Source: Acetobacteraceae bacterium
GTDB taxonomy: Bacteria; Pseudomonadota; Alphaproteobacteria; Acetobacterales; Acetobacteraceae
NCBI GenBank assembly: GCA_027449745.1
Contig: DAIDKZ010000080.1
Span: 1-64,000 of the forward strand
DNA length: 64,000 bases
Direction: 5' to 3'
Shown here: positions 36,238-50,454 of the stretch, piece by piece
How the letters are laid out: every line of letters begins with the position of its first letter
Position numbering within the stretch: position 1 is the stretch's first letter
Made by a program: the position numbers and the translations under genes
The notes under the pieces: generated by a model
Seen by the model: only the letters and a program-made list of their open reading frames with translations
Told to the model about the DNA's origin: nothing
The model's database searches: none

Positions 36238-38295
36238 CTATTCCGCCGCCTGCATGAGGGACGGCCCGAACGTCCGGGCGCATTCCGCCATGGTCGCGCT
36301 GGAGCGGCTGATAGGGTCGGTGCGGTAATAGTCGGCGAGGAACGGCACGAACGGCGCATCGCCCAGACCGTCGCTGTCGCCCGCGGGTCCAGCGAGGTCG
36401 GTGCAGGCCAGCCGCGGCAGCGCATCGGGCCGCGTGAACACGGGGTGCGCCTCGCCAAGCCGCCGGCGCAAGCTGTCGAGATCGTCGTAAGGCAGACGCC
36501 GGCCGATCACGTCGCTGAAGGCGCGCAGGATTTTCCAATCCTCGCGCGCCTCGCCGGGCGGATGGAGCGCGGCTGCGGTGCGCTGGGCGCGCCCCTCGGT
36601 GTTGACGTAGGTTCCGCTCTTCTCCGTATAGGCGGCACCGGGGAGAATGACGTCCGCTCGCGCGGCGCCGGCATCGCCGTGGTGGCCTTGATAGACGACG
36701 AAGGTGCCGGCCCCGATCGCGCTGGTATCGATTTCGTCAGCGCCCAGCAGCCACAGCAGATCTACACCGCCGCCGAGCATCGCCGCGACATCCTTGCCGT
36801 GCGCCCCCGGCAGAAAGCCGAGATCGAGCGCTCCCACTCGCGACGCGGCGCTGTGGAGCATGTTGAACCCGTGCCAATCCGCGCCGAGCATGCCGAACTG
36901 CGACGCAATCTGCCACGCCGCGGCCAACACCGCGGCGCCGTCGGCGCGCGCCACCGCGCCCTGGCCGACGATCACCATCGGCCGCTTTGCCGCCGACAGG
37001 ATCGCCGAGAACGCGTGGGTCCCGGCAAGGAGCGCGCGCAGGGCCGCCGGCCCCGCGCCGATCCATTCGACGCCGTAGGTGAGGTCACCCCGAGCGCCGA
37101 CAGCCGCGATCGGGAAATTTCCGGCCAGAACACGCTTGCGAATGCGCGCGTTCAAAACCGGCGCCTCGTGCCGCGGATTCGTGCCGATGAGCAGCAGCGC
37201 GTCGGCCTCCTCGATGCCGGCGACGCTGGTGTTGAAGCAGTAGAAATCGCGGCGCGCTGCCTCCAGCTTTTCACCGCGCTGTCGGCAATCGAGATTGGAG
37301 GACCCAAGCCCCGCCATCAGATCCTTCAGCGCAATCATGCTTTCGGCATCGGCGAGGTCGCCGGCAATCGCGCCAATGCGCGCCCCGCTCAAGCCCTGAA
37401 GACGCTGCGCGATCGCCGCGAATGCCTCCTGCCAGGAGACCGCGACCAGCTTCCCCTCCCGCCGCAGCCAAGGGCGATCGAGGCGCCGGCGCTTCAGACC
37501 ATCGAGCGAAAAGCGCGCCTTGTCGCCCATCCACTCCTCGTTCACGTCCTCGTTCAGCCGCGGCAGGATGCGCAGCACTTCCGAACCGCGGGTGTCGATG
37601 CGGATATTCGTCCCCACCGCGTCGAGCACGTCGATGCTGTCCGTCTTGTTCAATTCCCAGGGCCGCGCGACAAAGGCGTAGGGCTTCGACGTCAGCGCTC
37701 CGACGGGACAGATATCGATGAGATTACCGGACAATTCCGAGCTTAGCGCTTTCTCGACATAGGTGCCGATCTCCATATTCTCGCCGCGCGCCGTGGCACC
37801 AAGTTCCGGCACACCGGCGATCTCCTGGGCGAAGCGGACGCACCGCGTGCACTGGATGCAGCGAGTCATGACCGTCTTCACGAGCGGGCCGAGATCCTTG
37901 TCCTTCACGGCACGCTTGTTCTCGTGATAGCGCGAATGGTCCATGCCATACGCCATCGACTGGTCTTGCAGATCGCATTCGCCGCCCTGATCGCAGATCG
38001 GACAGTCCAGCGGATGGTTGATCAGGAGGAATTCCATCACCCCGCGGCGGGACTGGCGCACCATGGGGCTGTCGGTCTTCACCACCATCCCGTCCGCCAC
38101 CGGAAACGCGCACGAGGCAACGGGCTTCGGATTCTTCTCGATCTCGACCAGGCACATCCGGCAATTGCCGGCGACGGAAAGGCGCTCGTGATAGCAGAAG
38201 CGCGGAATCTCCCTGCCCGCGATCTCACACGCCTGCAGCACGGAAGCCCCATTCGGAACCTCGACCTCAATGCCGTCGACCGTGACTTTCGCCAT
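36238..38295 (-). CDS. nuoG: NADH-quinone oxidoreductase subunit G
   Basis: 685-residue iron-sulfur subunit of complex I. The N-terminal [2Fe-2S] ferredoxin domain has Cys in RFCYHERLSVAGNCRMC, followed by the His-Cys cluster region HPLDCPICDQGGEC and TRCIQCTRC. The rest is the molybdopterin-oxidoreductase-like domain without cofactor. I start at the ATG at 38295 (MAKVTVDGIEV), giving a normal length. It lies 5 bases after nuoF. Confidence 0.95.
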   Translation of the reverse strand: MAKVTVDGIEVEVPNGASVLQACEIAGREIPRFCYHERLSVAGNCRMCLVEIEKNPKPVASCAFPVADGMVVKTDSPMVRQSRRGVMEFLLINHPLDCPICDQGGECDLQDQSMAYGMDHSRYHENKRAVKDKDLGPLVKTVMTRCIQCTRCVRFAQEIAGVPELGATARGENMEIGTYVEKALSSELSGNLIDICPVGALTSKPYAFVARPWELNKTDSIDVLDAVGTNIRIDTRGSEVLRILPRLNEDVNEEWMGDKARFSLDGLKRRRLDRPWLRREGKLVAVSWQEAFAAIAQRLQGLSGARIGAIAGDLADAESMIALKDLMAGLGSSNLDCRQRGEKLEAARRDFYCFNTSVAGIEEADALLLIGTNPRHEAPVLNARIRKRVLAGNFPIAAVGARGDLTYGVEWIGAGPAALRALLAGTHAFSAILSAAKRPMVIVGQGAVARADGAAVLAAAWQIASQFGMLGADWHGFNMLHSAASRVGALDLGFLPGAHGKDVAAMLGGGVDLLWLLGADEIDTSAIGAGTFVVYQGHHGDAGAARADVILPGAAYTEKSGTYVNTEGRAQRTAAALHPPGEAREDWKILRAFSDVIGRRLPYDDLDSLRRRLGEAHPVFTRPDALPRLACTDLAGPAGDSDGLGDAPFVPFLADYYRTDPISRSSATMAECARTFGPSLMQAAE

Positions 38296-38300
38296 CGCCG

Positions 38301-39593
38301 CTACTCCGCCGCCAGCGGCATCGGCCGCGCCTTGGCCTGCGCGATGCGCTCCTCGATCACCGGTCGGAAATGCCGGATCAACCCCTGCACCGGCCATGCC
38401 GCGGCATCACCGAGGGCACAGATCGTATGGCCCTCGATCTGTCGGGTAACCTGTTCGAGCACATCGATCTCCCCGGGCTCGGCGCGCCCTTCAACAAGGC
38501 GATACATCACGCGCATCAGCCATCCGGTGCCCTCGCGGCACGGCGTGCACTGCCCACAGCTCTCATGCTTGTAGAATTGGGACAGGCGCGCGATTGCCTT
38601 GATGATGTCGGTCGATTTGTCCATGACGATCACCGCCGCGGTGCCCAGTCCGCTCCGCACCTCGCGCAGACTATCGAAATCCATCAGCACCGTATCGCAG
38701 ATCTCGCGCGGCAGCACCGGCACCGAGGATCCGCCCGGGATCACGGCGAGCAGATTATCCCAACCGCCACGCACGCCGCCAGCGTAACGCTCGATCAACT
38801 CGCGTAGCGGTATACCGAGTTCCTCCTCGACATTGCACGGCTTGTTGACGTGGCCGGAGATGCAAAAAATCTTCGTCCCGGCATTCTTCGGCCGCCCGAG
38901 TTCGGAAAACCACGCCGCACCGCGCCTCAGGATGGTGGGGACGACGGCAATGCTCTCGACATTGTTCACCGTCGTCGGGCACCCGTAGAGGCCCACCGCT
39001 GCCGGGAAAGGCGGCTTCAGCCGCGGCATGCCTTTCTTGCCTTCCAGGCTTTCGAGTAGCGCGGTCTCCTCGCCGCAGATATACGCGCCCGCGCCGCGAT
39101 GGACGTAGACGTCGAACTCCCAGCCGGAGCCACAGGCGTTGCGCCCGATCAGACCCGCATCGTAGGCCTCGTCCACCGCAGCCTGCAGCCGCGCCGCCTC
39201 ATTATAGAACTCGCCGCGAACATAGATGTAGGCGACATGCGCACCCATGGCCAAGCCGGCGATCAGGCAGCCCTCAATCAGCTTGTGCGGATCATGGCGA
39301 AGAATGTCACGATCCTTGCACGTACCAGGCTCGCTTTCGTCGGCATTGACGACCAGGTAGTGGGGGCGGCCGTCGGACTGTTTGGGCATGAACGACCACT
39401 TCATGCCGGTGGGAAACCCCGCGCCGCCGCGGCCGCGCAGACCGGAAGCCTTCACTTCTTCGATCAGCGCGTCGCGGCCGCGTGCGAGCAAGGCGGCGGT
39501 GCCGTCCCAGTCGCCACGCGCCCGCGCGCCGGCGAGGCGCCAATCATGCAGGCCGTAGAGGTTCGTGAAGATGCGGTCTTTGTCGCTGAGCAT
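38301..39593 (-). CDS. nuoF: NADH-quinone oxidoreductase subunit F
   Basis: 430-residue NADH-binding flavoprotein subunit of complex I. The NADH/FMN sites are visible in [15 protein letters not shown] and [18 protein letters not shown], and the N3 [4Fe-4S] cluster in [12 protein letters not shown]. The ATG at 39593 ([14 protein letters not shown]) matches usual NuoF starts; a longer reading upstream overlaps nuoE and looks like shadow sequence. Confidence 0.96.
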   Translation of the reverse strand: MLSDKDRIFTNLYGLHDWRLAGARARGDWDGTAALLARGRDALIEEVKASGLRGRGGAGFPTGMKWSFMPKQSDGRPHYLVVNADESEPGTCKDRDILRHDPHKLIEGCLIAGLAMGAHVAYIYVRGEFYNEAARLQAAVDEAYDAGLIGRNACGSGWEFDVYVHRGAGAYICGEETALLESLEGKKGMPRLKPPFPAAVGLYGCPTTVNNVESIAVVPTILRRGAAWFSELGRPKNAGTKIFCISGHVNKPCNVEEELGIPLRELIERYAGGVRGGWDNLLAVIPGGSSVPVLPREICDTVLMDFDSLREVRSGLGTAAVIVMDKSTDIIKAIARLSQFYKHESCGQCTPCREGTGWLMRVMYRLVEGRAEPGEIDVLEQVTRQIEGHTICALGDAAAWPVQGLIRHFRPVIEERIAQAKARPMPLAAE

Positions 39594-39597
39594 CACT

Positions 39598-40254
39598 TCA
39601 CTCCGCAGGCGGGGTGGCAGCGGCCAGGGGGAGCGCGACCAAGGTCTGCGGTCCGCCTTCGGGAGCAGATGTTTGTCGGCCGATCGTCGAGCCGGGCGGC
39701 GGCACCTCACCCCGCTTCAGCGCCGCCAGCAGCGCATCGGTCCGTGGCCCGTCAAGATCTTCGTAGAAATCATCGTTCACTTGGAGGATCGGCGCGTTGA
39801 CACACGCACCGAGGCATTCGACCTCGGTCATCGTGAACAGCCCGTCTGCACTGGTCTCGCCGAACCCGCCGACACCGGCGGTGCGCCGGCACGCAGCCAC
39901 CACCTCGTCAGAGCCGCGCAGCCAGCAGGGTGTCGTCGTGCAGACCTGCAGGTGAAAACGCCCGACCGGTCGGAGCTGGAACATGGTATAGAAGGTCGCG
40001 ACTTCGTAAACGCGGATCGGCGCCATCGCGAGGCGGCGTGCGATCTCGTCCATCGCTGCCCGCGGCACCCAGGCGCTCCCGGTCTGGCGACCCATCTGAC
40101 GCTGCACGAAATAGAGCAGCGGCAGCACTGCGCTGGCCTGCTTGCCGGCGGGATAGCGACCAAGAACGCGGCTGATCTCCGCCTCGCTCTCGGCGTCGAA
40201 AGCGAAGTGCGCCGGTTGGAAGGAGGCGGCGCCGACGTCGGTCTGGTCTGTCAT
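39598..40254 (-). CDS. nuoE: NADH-quinone oxidoreductase subunit E
   Basis: 218-residue thioredoxin-fold subunit of complex I that carries the N1a [2Fe-2S] cluster with Cys in CTTTPCW and [10 protein letters not shown]. The C-terminus has a Pro/Ala-rich extension of about 30 residues (ending ATPPAE), common in alphaproteobacteria. It is placed 3 bases from nuoD and 4 from nuoF. Confidence 0.95.
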   Translation of the reverse strand: MTDQTDVGAASFQPAHFAFDAESEAEISRVLGRYPAGKQASAVLPLLYFVQRQMGRQTGSAWVPRAAMDEIARRLAMAPIRVYEVATFYTMFQLRPVGRFHLQVCTTTPCWLRGSDEVVAACRRTAGVGGFGETSADGLFTMTEVECLGACVNAPILQVNDDFYEDLDGPRTDALLAALKRGEVPPPGSTIGRQTSAPEGGPQTLVALPLAAATPPAE

Positions 40255-40257
40255 GAT

Positions 40258-41487
40258 CTAGCGATCCACTTCACCGAACACGAGATCGAGCGACCCGATG
40301 ATGGCAACCGCATCGGCCAGCATGTGCCGCTTCGACAACACCTCGATGGCCTGCAGATGCGCGAACCCGGTCGGCCGGATCTTGCACCGATAGGGGCGGT
40401 TCGACCCATCCGCCACGAGGTAGACCCCGAACTCCCCCTTCGGGCTTTCCACCGCGGTGTACGTCGCGCCGGCAGGAACGTGATAACCCTCGGTATAGAG
40501 CTTGAAATGGTGGATGAGCGATTCCATCGACCGCTTCATGTCCGCCCGCCGCGGCGGCGCGATCTTGTTGTCCTGCACCTTCACAGGGCCAGGCTGCATC
40601 CGCGCCAGGCACTGTTTCACGATGAACGCGCTTTGCCGCATCTCCTCCATGCGGACGAGATAGCGGTCGTAGCAGTCGCCGTTGCGGCCCACAGGGACCT
40701 CGAACTCGACCTGATCATACATGTCGTAGGGCTGCGAGCGACGCAGATCCCAGGGCACGCCCGAGGCACGCAGGCACGGGCCGGAGAAGCCCCAGGCCAG
40801 CGCATCCTCCGCTCCGATGGAGCCGATATCCACCGTGCGCTGCTTCCAGATCCGGTTCCCTGTCAGCAGTGTCTGCAGATCGTCGACGAGCTTAGGGAAT
40901 GCATCGGCCCACTCGGCAATCCGCTCCTCGAGCCCGGCCGGCAGATCTTTGGCGACGCCGCCGGGGCGGAAATAGTTCGCGTGCAGGCGGGCGCCGGACG
41001 CCGCTTCGTGGAATTCGAGCAGCTTCTCGCGCTCCTCGAAGCCCCACATCACTGGCGTGATCGCACCGACATCGAGCCCATACGTGGTGATGTTGAGGAG
41101 ATGATTCAGAACACGCGTGATCTCGGCGAAGAGCGTGCGGATCCACTTCGCGCGCGGCGGCACCTCGATGCCCAGCAGCTTTTCTGTTGCCAGTGCGAAC
41201 GCGTGTTCCTCGCACATCGGCGAGACGTAATCGAGCCGATCGAAATACGGCAGCGCCTGCATATAGGATTTGTGCTCGATCAGCTTCTCGGTGCCGCGAT
41301 GGAGCAGCCCGACATGCGGATCGGCGCGCTCGACGACCTCGCCATCCATCTCCAGGACCAGCCGCAGCACGCCATGCGCCGCCGGGTGCTGCGGGCCGAA
41401 ATTGATGGCGTGGCTGTCGATCTCGACAACCCGGCGTTCCACCGCTTCGGCCGCTTGTCCGGCCGCCGTCACCTCCGGTTCGGCCAT
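40258..41487 (-). CDS. nuoD: NADH-quinone oxidoreductase subunit D
   Basis: 409-residue 49-kDa-type subunit of complex I, descended from nickel hydrogenases but lacking the nickel cysteines. [23 protein letters not shown] and [15 protein letters not shown] line the quinone site; the protein ends in the [11 protein letters not shown] signature. The ATG overlaps the nuoC stop by one base. nuoC and nuoD are separate here, unlike the fused nuoCD of enterobacteria. Confidence 0.96.
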   Translation of the reverse strand: MAEPEVTAAGQAAEAVERRVVEIDSHAINFGPQHPAAHGVLRLVLEMDGEVVERADPHVGLLHRGTEKLIEHKSYMQALPYFDRLDYVSPMCEEHAFALATEKLLGIEVPPRAKWIRTLFAEITRVLNHLLNITTYGLDVGAITPVMWGFEEREKLLEFHEAASGARLHANYFRPGGVAKDLPAGLEERIAEWADAFPKLVDDLQTLLTGNRIWKQRTVDIGSIGAEDALAWGFSGPCLRASGVPWDLRRSQPYDMYDQVEFEVPVGRNGDCYDRYLVRMEEMRQSAFIVKQCLARMQPGPVKVQDNKIAPPRRADMKRSMESLIHHFKLYTEGYHVPAGATYTAVESPKGEFGVYLVADGSNRPYRCKIRPTGFAHLQAIEVLSKRHMLADAVAIIGSLDLVFGEVDR

Positions 41488-42128
41488 CAGCCCTGCTCCG
41501 TCCGCCGGGTTGCACGCTGCGCATGCGCCTTCTCATCGCCGGGCAGCGTCAGCATGCCCTCCCACGGCGAGACGAAATCGAAGTCGCGGAAATCCTGCGC
41601 CAGCCGCACCGGCTCGTAGACCACCGCCTTGCGGTCCTCGTCGTAGCGGGTCTCGACATAGCCGGTCAGGGGGAAATCCTTGCGTAGCGGATGGCCCTCG
41701 AAACCATAATCAGTGAGGATGCGGCGATGGTCCGGCTGGCCGGCGAAAAGAATGCCGAACAGATCCCACGCCTCGCGCTCCCACCAGGTTGCGCAGGGCC
41801 AGAGCCGGTGCACCGATGGCACCGGCGCAACGTCGTCAGTGGTCGTGATGACGCGGACACGATGATTGCGCGCGATCGACAGCAGATTATAGACGACGTC
41901 GAAGCGCTCGGACCGCTGCGGCCAGTCGACACCGCACAGATCCATCAGCTGCGCGCATGCGAATCGCGGATCGTCGCGCAGCGTGGTCATCACCGGGAGC
42001 AGCGACGCACGCGGCACATGCGCCACCACCTCGCCGATCTCGACGACAGCTCGCTCGACGCCGGGAATCGCACCAACTGCTTCGGCCAGCACCGCAACCG
42101 CGTCGACCACACCCTGAGCTTCAGCCAC
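41487..42128 (-). CDS. nuoC: NADH-quinone oxidoreductase subunit C
   Basis: 213-residue 30-kDa-type subunit of complex I. The signature [40 protein letters not shown] (given in part) is intact. I choose the GTG at 42128, which overlaps the nuoB stop by 8 bases, because no ATG in this frame gives a credible N-terminus. The ribosome site is weak, so translation is probably coupled to nuoB. Confidence 0.92.
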   Translation of the reverse strand: MAEAQGVVDAVAVLAEAVGAIPGVERAVVEIGEVVAHVPRASLLPVMTTLRDDPRFACAQLMDLCGVDWPQRSERFDVVYNLLSIARNHRVRVITTTDDVAPVPSVHRLWPCATWWEREAWDLFGILFAGQPDHRRILTDYGFEGHPLRKDFPLTGYVETRYDEDRKAVVYEPVRLAQDFRDFDFVSPWEGMLTLPGDEKAHAQRATRRTEQG

Positions 42129-42690
42129 GGAGAATCGTCCCTGTCCGGCGGATCTTCTTCTGCAACAGCAGAATGCCATAGACCAGCGCTTCCGCCGTAG
42201 GCGGGCAGCCCGGAACATAGACATCCACCGGCACGACCCGGTCGCAGCCGCGCACGACGGAATAGGAATAATGGTAGTACCCGCCGCCATTCGCGCAGCT
42301 GCCCATGCTGATCACCCAGCGCGGCTCCGGCATCTGGTCGTAGACCTTGCGCAACGCCGGGGCCATCTTGTTGGTCAGCGTGCCGGCGACGATCATCACG
42401 TCCGACTGGCGCGGGCTGGCGCGCGGGATGATGCCGAAACGGTCGAGGTCGTAACGCGGCATGTAGGCGTGGATCATCTCCACCGCGCAGCACGCGAGGC
42501 CGAACGTCATCGGCCACAGGCTGCCGGTGCGTGCCCAGTTCACCATCTTGTCGAGCGTGGCGACGACGAAGCCTTTGTTCTCGATCTCGCCGGTGATGCC
42601 CTTGATCACCGCATCCTGCTCGGGACCGGGCGCCAGGGCCTCGCGGTTCCACGCCAACGCCGCATCATCGGATGTCGCGCGCGCGCTCAT
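42121..42690 (-). CDS. nuoB: NADH-quinone oxidoreductase subunit B
   Basis: 189-residue subunit holding cluster N2, the electron donor to quinone. The cysteines are in [16 protein letters not shown] and [11 protein letters not shown]. The start at 42690 ([11 protein letters not shown]) avoids an unlikely longer lead. Thirty-four bases separate it from nuoA. Confidence 0.95.
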   Translation of the reverse strand: MSARATSDDAALAWNREALAPGPEQDAVIKGITGEIENKGFVVATLDKMVNWARTGSLWPMTFGLACCAVEMIHAYMPRYDLDRFGIIPRASPRQSDVMIVAGTLTNKMAPALRKVYDQMPEPRWVISMGSCANGGGYYHYSYSVVRGCDRVVPVDVYVPGCPPTAEALVYGILLLQKKIRRTGTILRG

Positions 42691-42724
42691 GGCTCGAGCC
42701 TCCGCGGTTGGCGAGCTTGTCGCA

Positions 42725-43090
42725 TCATTCCCACTCCAGCGCGCCCTTGCGCCACTCATAGACGAAGCCGACCGTCAGCACGGCGAGAAACCCGAGCATC
42801 GAGAGGAAGCCGAACCAGCCGATGTGCGACAGGCTCACCGCCCACGGGAAGAGAAAGGCAACCTCGAGATCGAAGATGATGAAGAGGATGGCAACGAGAT
42901 AGTAGCGCACGTCGAAGCGGCGGCGGGCGTCGTCGAATGGCTCGAAGCCGCATTCATAGGCGGAGAGTTTCTCCGCATAGGGCTTCTGCCGAGCCGCCAG
43001 AATGGCGCCGAACAGCATCGCCAGGGCAATCACCATGGCGATGGCAAGGAACACCACGATGGGCAGGTAGTTGGCGAGCAGCGGTTGCAT
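42725..43090 (-). CDS. nuoA: NADH-quinone oxidoreductase subunit A
   Basis: 121-residue three-helix membrane subunit of complex [33 protein letters not shown] contains the conserved acidic and Cys positions near the quinone site. I prefer the ATG at 43090 ([11 protein letters not shown]) because GGAGG lies upstream; the ATG at 43102 would add four residues. It is the first gene of the nuo operon; the 200 bases upstream up to tRNA-Asp must hold the promoter, but I see no convincing -35/-10 pair. Confidence 0.94.
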   Translation of the reverse strand: MQPLLANYLPIVVFLAIAMVIALAMLFGAILAARQKPYAEKLSAYECGFEPFDDARRRFDVRYYLVAILFIIFDLEVAFLFPWAVSLSHIGWFGFLSMLGFLAVLTVGFVYEWRKGALEWE

Positions 43091-43305
43091 CCACCCCTCC
43101 ATCCCGCCCGACAGGCAGGCGGGAAAACGTCGTGCGCTCCGGCCGGTATTGCACCGCAGCGCGGGCGGACATTAGCCCCATCCGCACCGCTTCGCCATAG
43201 GGCTACCGACCGTGAGCAGGGTCGCCTTGGGCTGGCAAGGGCAAGGGGAAAACGCCGCGGAATGAACACCATCGCGGACCGGAAACCCGGCGCCTCAACA
43301 GCGGC

Positions 43306-43382
<77 letters not shown>

Positions 43383-43489
43383 ATCCAACTGGCGGCAGGA
43401 CTTAGAGCCATGACGAAGCAGCGTCAAGGCGGGGAGACCACCTATGGGCCAGAGACCGGCGGCACCTTCACCGGCAGCGGACAACGTCA

Positions 43490-43561
43490 TGGGCGGTGAC
43501 GGGTTCGAACCGCCGACCCTCTCGGTGTAAACGAGACGCTCTACCGCTGAGCTAACCGCCC
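43490..43561 (-). tRNA. tRNA-Val (TAC)
   Basis: Minus-strand cloverleaf with acceptor GGGCGGT/ACCGCCC, anticodon loop TTTACAC (TAC) and T-loop TTCGAAC. The discriminator A is followed by TGA rather than CCA, so CCA must be added by the nucleotidyltransferase. It lies between the HU gene and tRNA-Asp, the usual alphaproteobacterial order. Confidence 0.96.
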
Positions 43562-43671
43562 CAAACCCTGGCCCTGACCGGCCCTGCGGGCACCCGTCCT
43601 ATCCGCGCCTGCCTCGCCGTCTCCGGCTCACGGCAGCCGCGCGCGCCGACGGCCCGCGGACCGCGCTGACC

Positions 43672-43944
43672 TCAGTTCACCGCGTCCTTCAGGCCCTTGC
43701 CCGCCTTGAAGCGAATCGAGGTGGAAGCGGCGATCTTGATCGCGGCGCCGGTGCGCGGGTTGCGTCCGGTCGAGGCCTCGCGCTTCGCGGTGGCGAAGGT
43801 GCCGAACCCGACCAGCCGCACCTCCTCCTTCGCCTTCAGCGCGCCCTCGATGGCGCCGAACACCGCGTCCACGACCTCCGCGGCCTTGGCCTTAGGCAGC
43901 TCGGTCTCCTCGGCCACGGCCGCGATCAGGTCCATCTTGTTCAC
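43672..43944 (-). CDS. hupB: HU family DNA-binding protein
   Basis: 90-residue histone-like HU protein, the usual length. The core [21 protein letters not shown] is the beta-arm that wraps DNA. It bends and compacts the chromosome. The start is a GTG ([13 protein letters not shown]) preceded by GAGGGAGGTTGCC. It sits between lon and the tRNA pair, as in most alphaproteobacteria. Confidence 0.94.
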   Translation of the reverse strand: MNKMDLIAAVAEETELPKAKAAEVVDAVFGAIEGALKAKEEVRLVGFGTFATAKREASTGRNPRTGAAIKIAASTSIRFKAGKGLKDAVN

Positions 43945-44092
43945 GGCAACCTCCCTCGATGAGCTGAAATCCGGTGTCAATGCGGCCCACCGATTCCTGT
44001 CGGGGCCACAGCCCGAGACTATCTGCGGTTTTTCCCGCGCGTCAACGCGCCGATGCCAACGTTCGCGCGAATCGCCACCTTGTGTTGCACGC

Positions 44093-44123
44093 AAAAAGAC
44101 CGGGACGCTCTCGCGCCCCGGTC
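44093..44123 (-). terminator. Rho-independent terminator of lon
   Basis: On the minus strand GACCGGG-G-CGC, loop GAGA, GCG-T-CCCGGTC is followed directly by TTTTT (44097-44093). It begins about 20 bases after the lon stop. This is the clearest intrinsic terminator in the window. Confidence 0.85.
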
Positions 44124-44142
44124 CCCATGTAGGATTCGCGCG

Positions 44143-46581
<2,439 letters not shown>

Positions 46582-46749
46582 TGAAGACCTCCTTTCAGGA
46601 CAGTCGCGGCACGGCCCGCCCCGGTGCACCGGCACCGACCATTGGCACGGACCCCGCCGATTCGGACGATCGATTCGCCTTGCATCACGCCAGGGAAGCG
46701 CCGCCGATTCATCATCCCCATATCGGCACCGATGCATCGCCCGACAAGC

Positions 46750-46768
46750 CCCGCCCCGAAGGGGCGGG
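46750..46768 (-). terminator. Hairpin terminator between clpX and lon
   Basis: CCCGCCCC pairs with GGGGCGGG; read on the minus strand the loop is the very stable C(TTCG)G tetraloop. It lies about 20 bases after the clpX stop. The following bases are GCTTGT, a poor T-run, so termination may be partial. Confidence 0.55.
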
Positions 46769-46788
46769 CAAAGGAGCCGGACGCGGTC

Positions 46789-48042
<1,254 letters not shown>

Positions 48043-48083
48043 GGCTACTCCTGCCCCACCGTCACCAGGGCCAACCGCGAAAG

Positions 48084-48111
48084 ACTATACCCCTGGCCCC
48101 GGCCCAACAAG
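48084..48111 (-). promoter_or_regulatory. Candidate promoter of clpX
   Basis: On the minus strand CTTGTT (48111-48106) and TATAGT (48089-48084) are 16 bases apart, about 40 bases before the clpX ATG. The CTTG -35 resembles heat-shock sigma-32 promoters of alphaproteobacteria, fitting a chaperone-protease gene, but TATAGT also fits the housekeeping sigma factor. Confidence 0.4.
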
Positions 48112-48154
48112 GGACCGAGCCAGGTCAGCCGGGCCGGGACGCCGCCTTGGGGTC

Positions 48155-48805
48155 TCAGACCGACGCCGTCGGCGCCGCACCGGGTGCGGGCGGGCGGTTG
48201 GCGACGACCTCATCGACCAGCCCGAAATCACGCGCCTCCTCGGCCGACATGTAGGTATCGCGCTCGAGGCGGCGCTCGATCGCTTCCAGCGTCTGCTCGG
48301 TGTGACGGACATAGATCTCGTTCAGACGCTGGCGCAGGGTGAGAATCTCCCGCGCCTGGATCTCGATGTCGGTGGCCTGACCCTGGGCGCCACCAGAGGG
48401 CTGATGCACCATGATGCGCGCATTCGGCAGCGCAAAGCGCTTGCTCTTGGCGCCGGCGCACAGCAGCAGGCTGCCCATCGAGGCCGCCTGACCAATGCAC
48501 ACCGTGCTGACCGGGCTGCGAATATACTGCATCGTATCGTAGATTGCCAGCCCGGCCGAAACGACGCCGCCCGGACTGTTGATATAGAAGGCGATGTCCT
48601 TCGTCGGGTTCTCGCTCTCCAGGAACAGCAGCTGGGCGCAGATCAGCGCGCTCACCTGGTCGAACACCGTTCCGGTCAGGAAGATGATCCGTTCCTTGAG
48701 CAGACGGGAATAGATGTCGAAGGCCCGCTCGCCGCGCGCGGTCTGCTCGACCACCATCGGCACCAGCGTGTTGCCGTAGATCTCGACCGGATCGCGGTCC
48801 TTCAT
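48155..48805 (-). CDS. clpP: ATP-dependent Clp protease proteolytic subunit
   Basis: 216-residue ClpP serine protease. The catalytic Ser lies in [11 protein letters not shown] and the His in [11 protein letters not shown]; the Asp is in the later [14 protein letters not shown] region. It assembles into the 14-subunit chamber served by ClpX. The start at 48805 ([11 protein letters not shown]) gives the normal length. It is located between tig and clpX, the near-universal order. Confidence 0.96.
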   Translation of the reverse strand: MKDRDPVEIYGNTLVPMVVEQTARGERAFDIYSRLLKERIIFLTGTVFDQVSALICAQLLFLESENPTKDIAFYINSPGGVVSAGLAIYDTMQYIRSPVSTVCIGQAASMGSLLLCAGAKSKRFALPNARIMVHQPSGGAQGQATDIEIQAREILTLRQRLNEIYVRHTEQTLEAIERRLERDTYMSAEEARDFGLVDEVVANRPPAPGAAPTASV

Positions 48806-48888
48806 CGCACTCGATTCCCCGCTATGGGCCTGACCCGACCCATCGGACCCGACCACGCCATGGTAGCACCGAAAGGGTAAATAGGATG

Positions 48889-48924
48889 CTGAGCCGCGAA
48901 TGCCAATCCGGGCTCGCGGCTCAG
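48889..48924 (-). terminator. Hairpin containing the tig stop codon
   Basis: CTGAGCCGCGA and TCGCGGCTCAG form a perfect 11-bp stem with a 14-base loop; the tig TGA lies within the first arm as read on the minus strand. The downstream bases CATCCTATTTACCC are moderately T-rich. Probably a terminator for tig separating it from clpP. Confidence 0.6.
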
Positions 48925-50276
48925 ACCTTCTCCGGCGTCTCCGGGTCGGCGAGCAGTGTCTCCGGCGAGACGGTCTGCTCTTCGAGCTTCACCAGTTCGA
49001 GGACGAAATCGACCACCTTGTCCTCATAGATCGGCCCCCGCAGCGACTCGATGGCGTTGGGGTTCTTGCGGAAGAACTCCATCAGCTGCGCCTCCTGGCC
49101 CGGGTAGCGGGACGCCTCCTGGCGCATCGCGCGGGAGAGCTCCTCGTTGCTCACGGAGAGCGTGTGGGCACGCCCGATCTCCGCCAGCAGCAGGCCGAGC
49201 CGCACCCGGCGCACGGCGATGGCGCGGTAATCGGCCTTCAGCGTCGCTTCGTCCTTGCCGGCGTCCTCGGCATCGAGCTGGCCGGCGGTGCGGTCCGCCT
49301 CGATGCGCTGCCAGATCTGGCCGAACTCCGCCTCGACCAGCGACTCGGGCACGGTGAAATCGACGCGCTCGGCCAGCGCGTCCAGCAGCGCCCGCTTCAG
49401 GCGCTGGCGCGTGGCGCGGTCGTAGTCGCGCTGGATCTGCCGGCGCACCGTGTCGCGCAGCTCGGCCAGATTATCGAACCCCAGCTTCTCCGCCAGCGCC
49501 TCGTCCACCGGCGGCACCTGCGCCTCGCGCAGGTCGGTCACGGTGATGGCGAAGCTCGCCGTCTTGCCGGCGACCTCGCGGGCCCCGTAATCCTCAGGGA
49601 AGGTCGCCTCGATGCTGCGGCTCTCCCCCACCGAGAGACCTTCGAGCTGCTCGGTGAAGCCCGGGATGAAGCCGGCACCGCCAACCTCGGCGGTGACGCC
49701 GCTGCCGGAGCCGTTGGGCAGGGGCGCACCGTCGACGGTGCCGGTGAAATCGATGGTCAGCACGTCTCCGGCGCGCGAGGGGCGCGGCTCGGCCGGGGCA
49801 ACGAGCTGACGTTGGCGCCGGGCGATCTCGGCAAGCGCCTTGTCCACCGCCTCGTCGCTCGCCTCGGCCTTCATTTTCGGCAGGGCGATGGCGGCGAAGT
49901 CGGGCGGCGAGATCTCGGGCAGCACCTCGAATTCCAGCGTGAAGGCCACGTCCTCGGCGGCCCCGCCGGTGGCGAGCTTCGGTGCCTCGCCCTGCAGGTC
50001 CAGCTTGGGCTGCATCGCCGGCCGCAGACCGCGCTCGCTGATCACCTGCTGCGCGGCCTCGTTCAGCCGCTCCTGCAGCACCTCGGAGCCGACCGAGGCG
50101 CCGAAGCGCTGGCGCACCAGCGTCGGCGGCACCTTGCCGGGGCGGAAACCTGGCAGGCGCAGGGTGCGGCCGAGTTCGGCCAGGCGGGCGCTATGCCGGC
50201 CGGCGAGATCTGCGGCGGGAATCACCACGGAAAAGCCGCGACGAAGCCCGTCGGAAAGCGTCTCGGTGACCTGCAT
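48921..50276 (-). CDS. tig: Trigger factor
   Basis: 451-residue ribosome-bound chaperone and prolyl isomerase. It has the N-terminal ribosome-binding segment ([17 protein letters not shown], the signature loop), a central FKBP domain ([32 protein letters not shown]) and the helical C-terminal arms. It guards nascent chains as they leave the ribosome. The ATG at 50276 ([10 protein letters not shown]) is the usual start. tRNA-Leu lies 35 bases upstream. Confidence 0.95.
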   Translation of the reverse strand: MQVTETLSDGLRRGFSVVIPAADLAGRHSARLAELGRTLRLPGFRPGKVPPTLVRQRFGASVGSEVLQERLNEAAQQVISERGLRPAMQPKLDLQGEAPKLATGGAAEDVAFTLEFEVLPEISPPDFAAIALPKMKAEASDEAVDKALAEIARRQRQLVAPAEPRPSRAGDVLTIDFTGTVDGAPLPNGSGSGVTAEVGGAGFIPGFTEQLEGLSVGESRSIEATFPEDYGAREVAGKTASFAITVTDLREAQVPPVDEALAEKLGFDNLAELRDTVRRQIQRDYDRATRQRLKRALLDALAERVDFTVPESLVEAEFGQIWQRIEADRTAGQLDAEDAGKDEATLKADYRAIAVRRVRLGLLLAEIGRAHTLSVSNEELSRAMRQEASRYPGQEAQLMEFFRKNPNAIESLRGPIYEDKVVDFVLELVKLEEQTVSPETLLADPETPEKV

Positions 50277-50311
50277 GAACGTTCGAACTCCTCGCTGACC
50301 CGGCGCGGCGC

Positions 50312-50396
50312 TGGTGCGGGCGAAGGGACTTGAACCCCCACGGCTTGCGCCACCAGAACCTAAATCTGGCGTGTCTACCACTTCCACCACGCCCGC
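50312..50396 (-). tRNA. tRNA-Leu (TAG)
   Basis: 85-base class II tRNA on the minus strand. Acceptor GCGGGCG/CGCCCGC, anticodon loop TTTAGGT (TAG), a long variable arm (TGGCGCAAGCCGT region), T-loop TTCAAGT and an encoded ACCA end. It sits between der and tig. Confidence 0.96.
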
Positions 50397-50454
50397 AGGC
50401 GCGGCCGTGAAGCGGGGCGTGTAGCGCACGGGGCCCGGCGCGGCAAGCCGGGGC

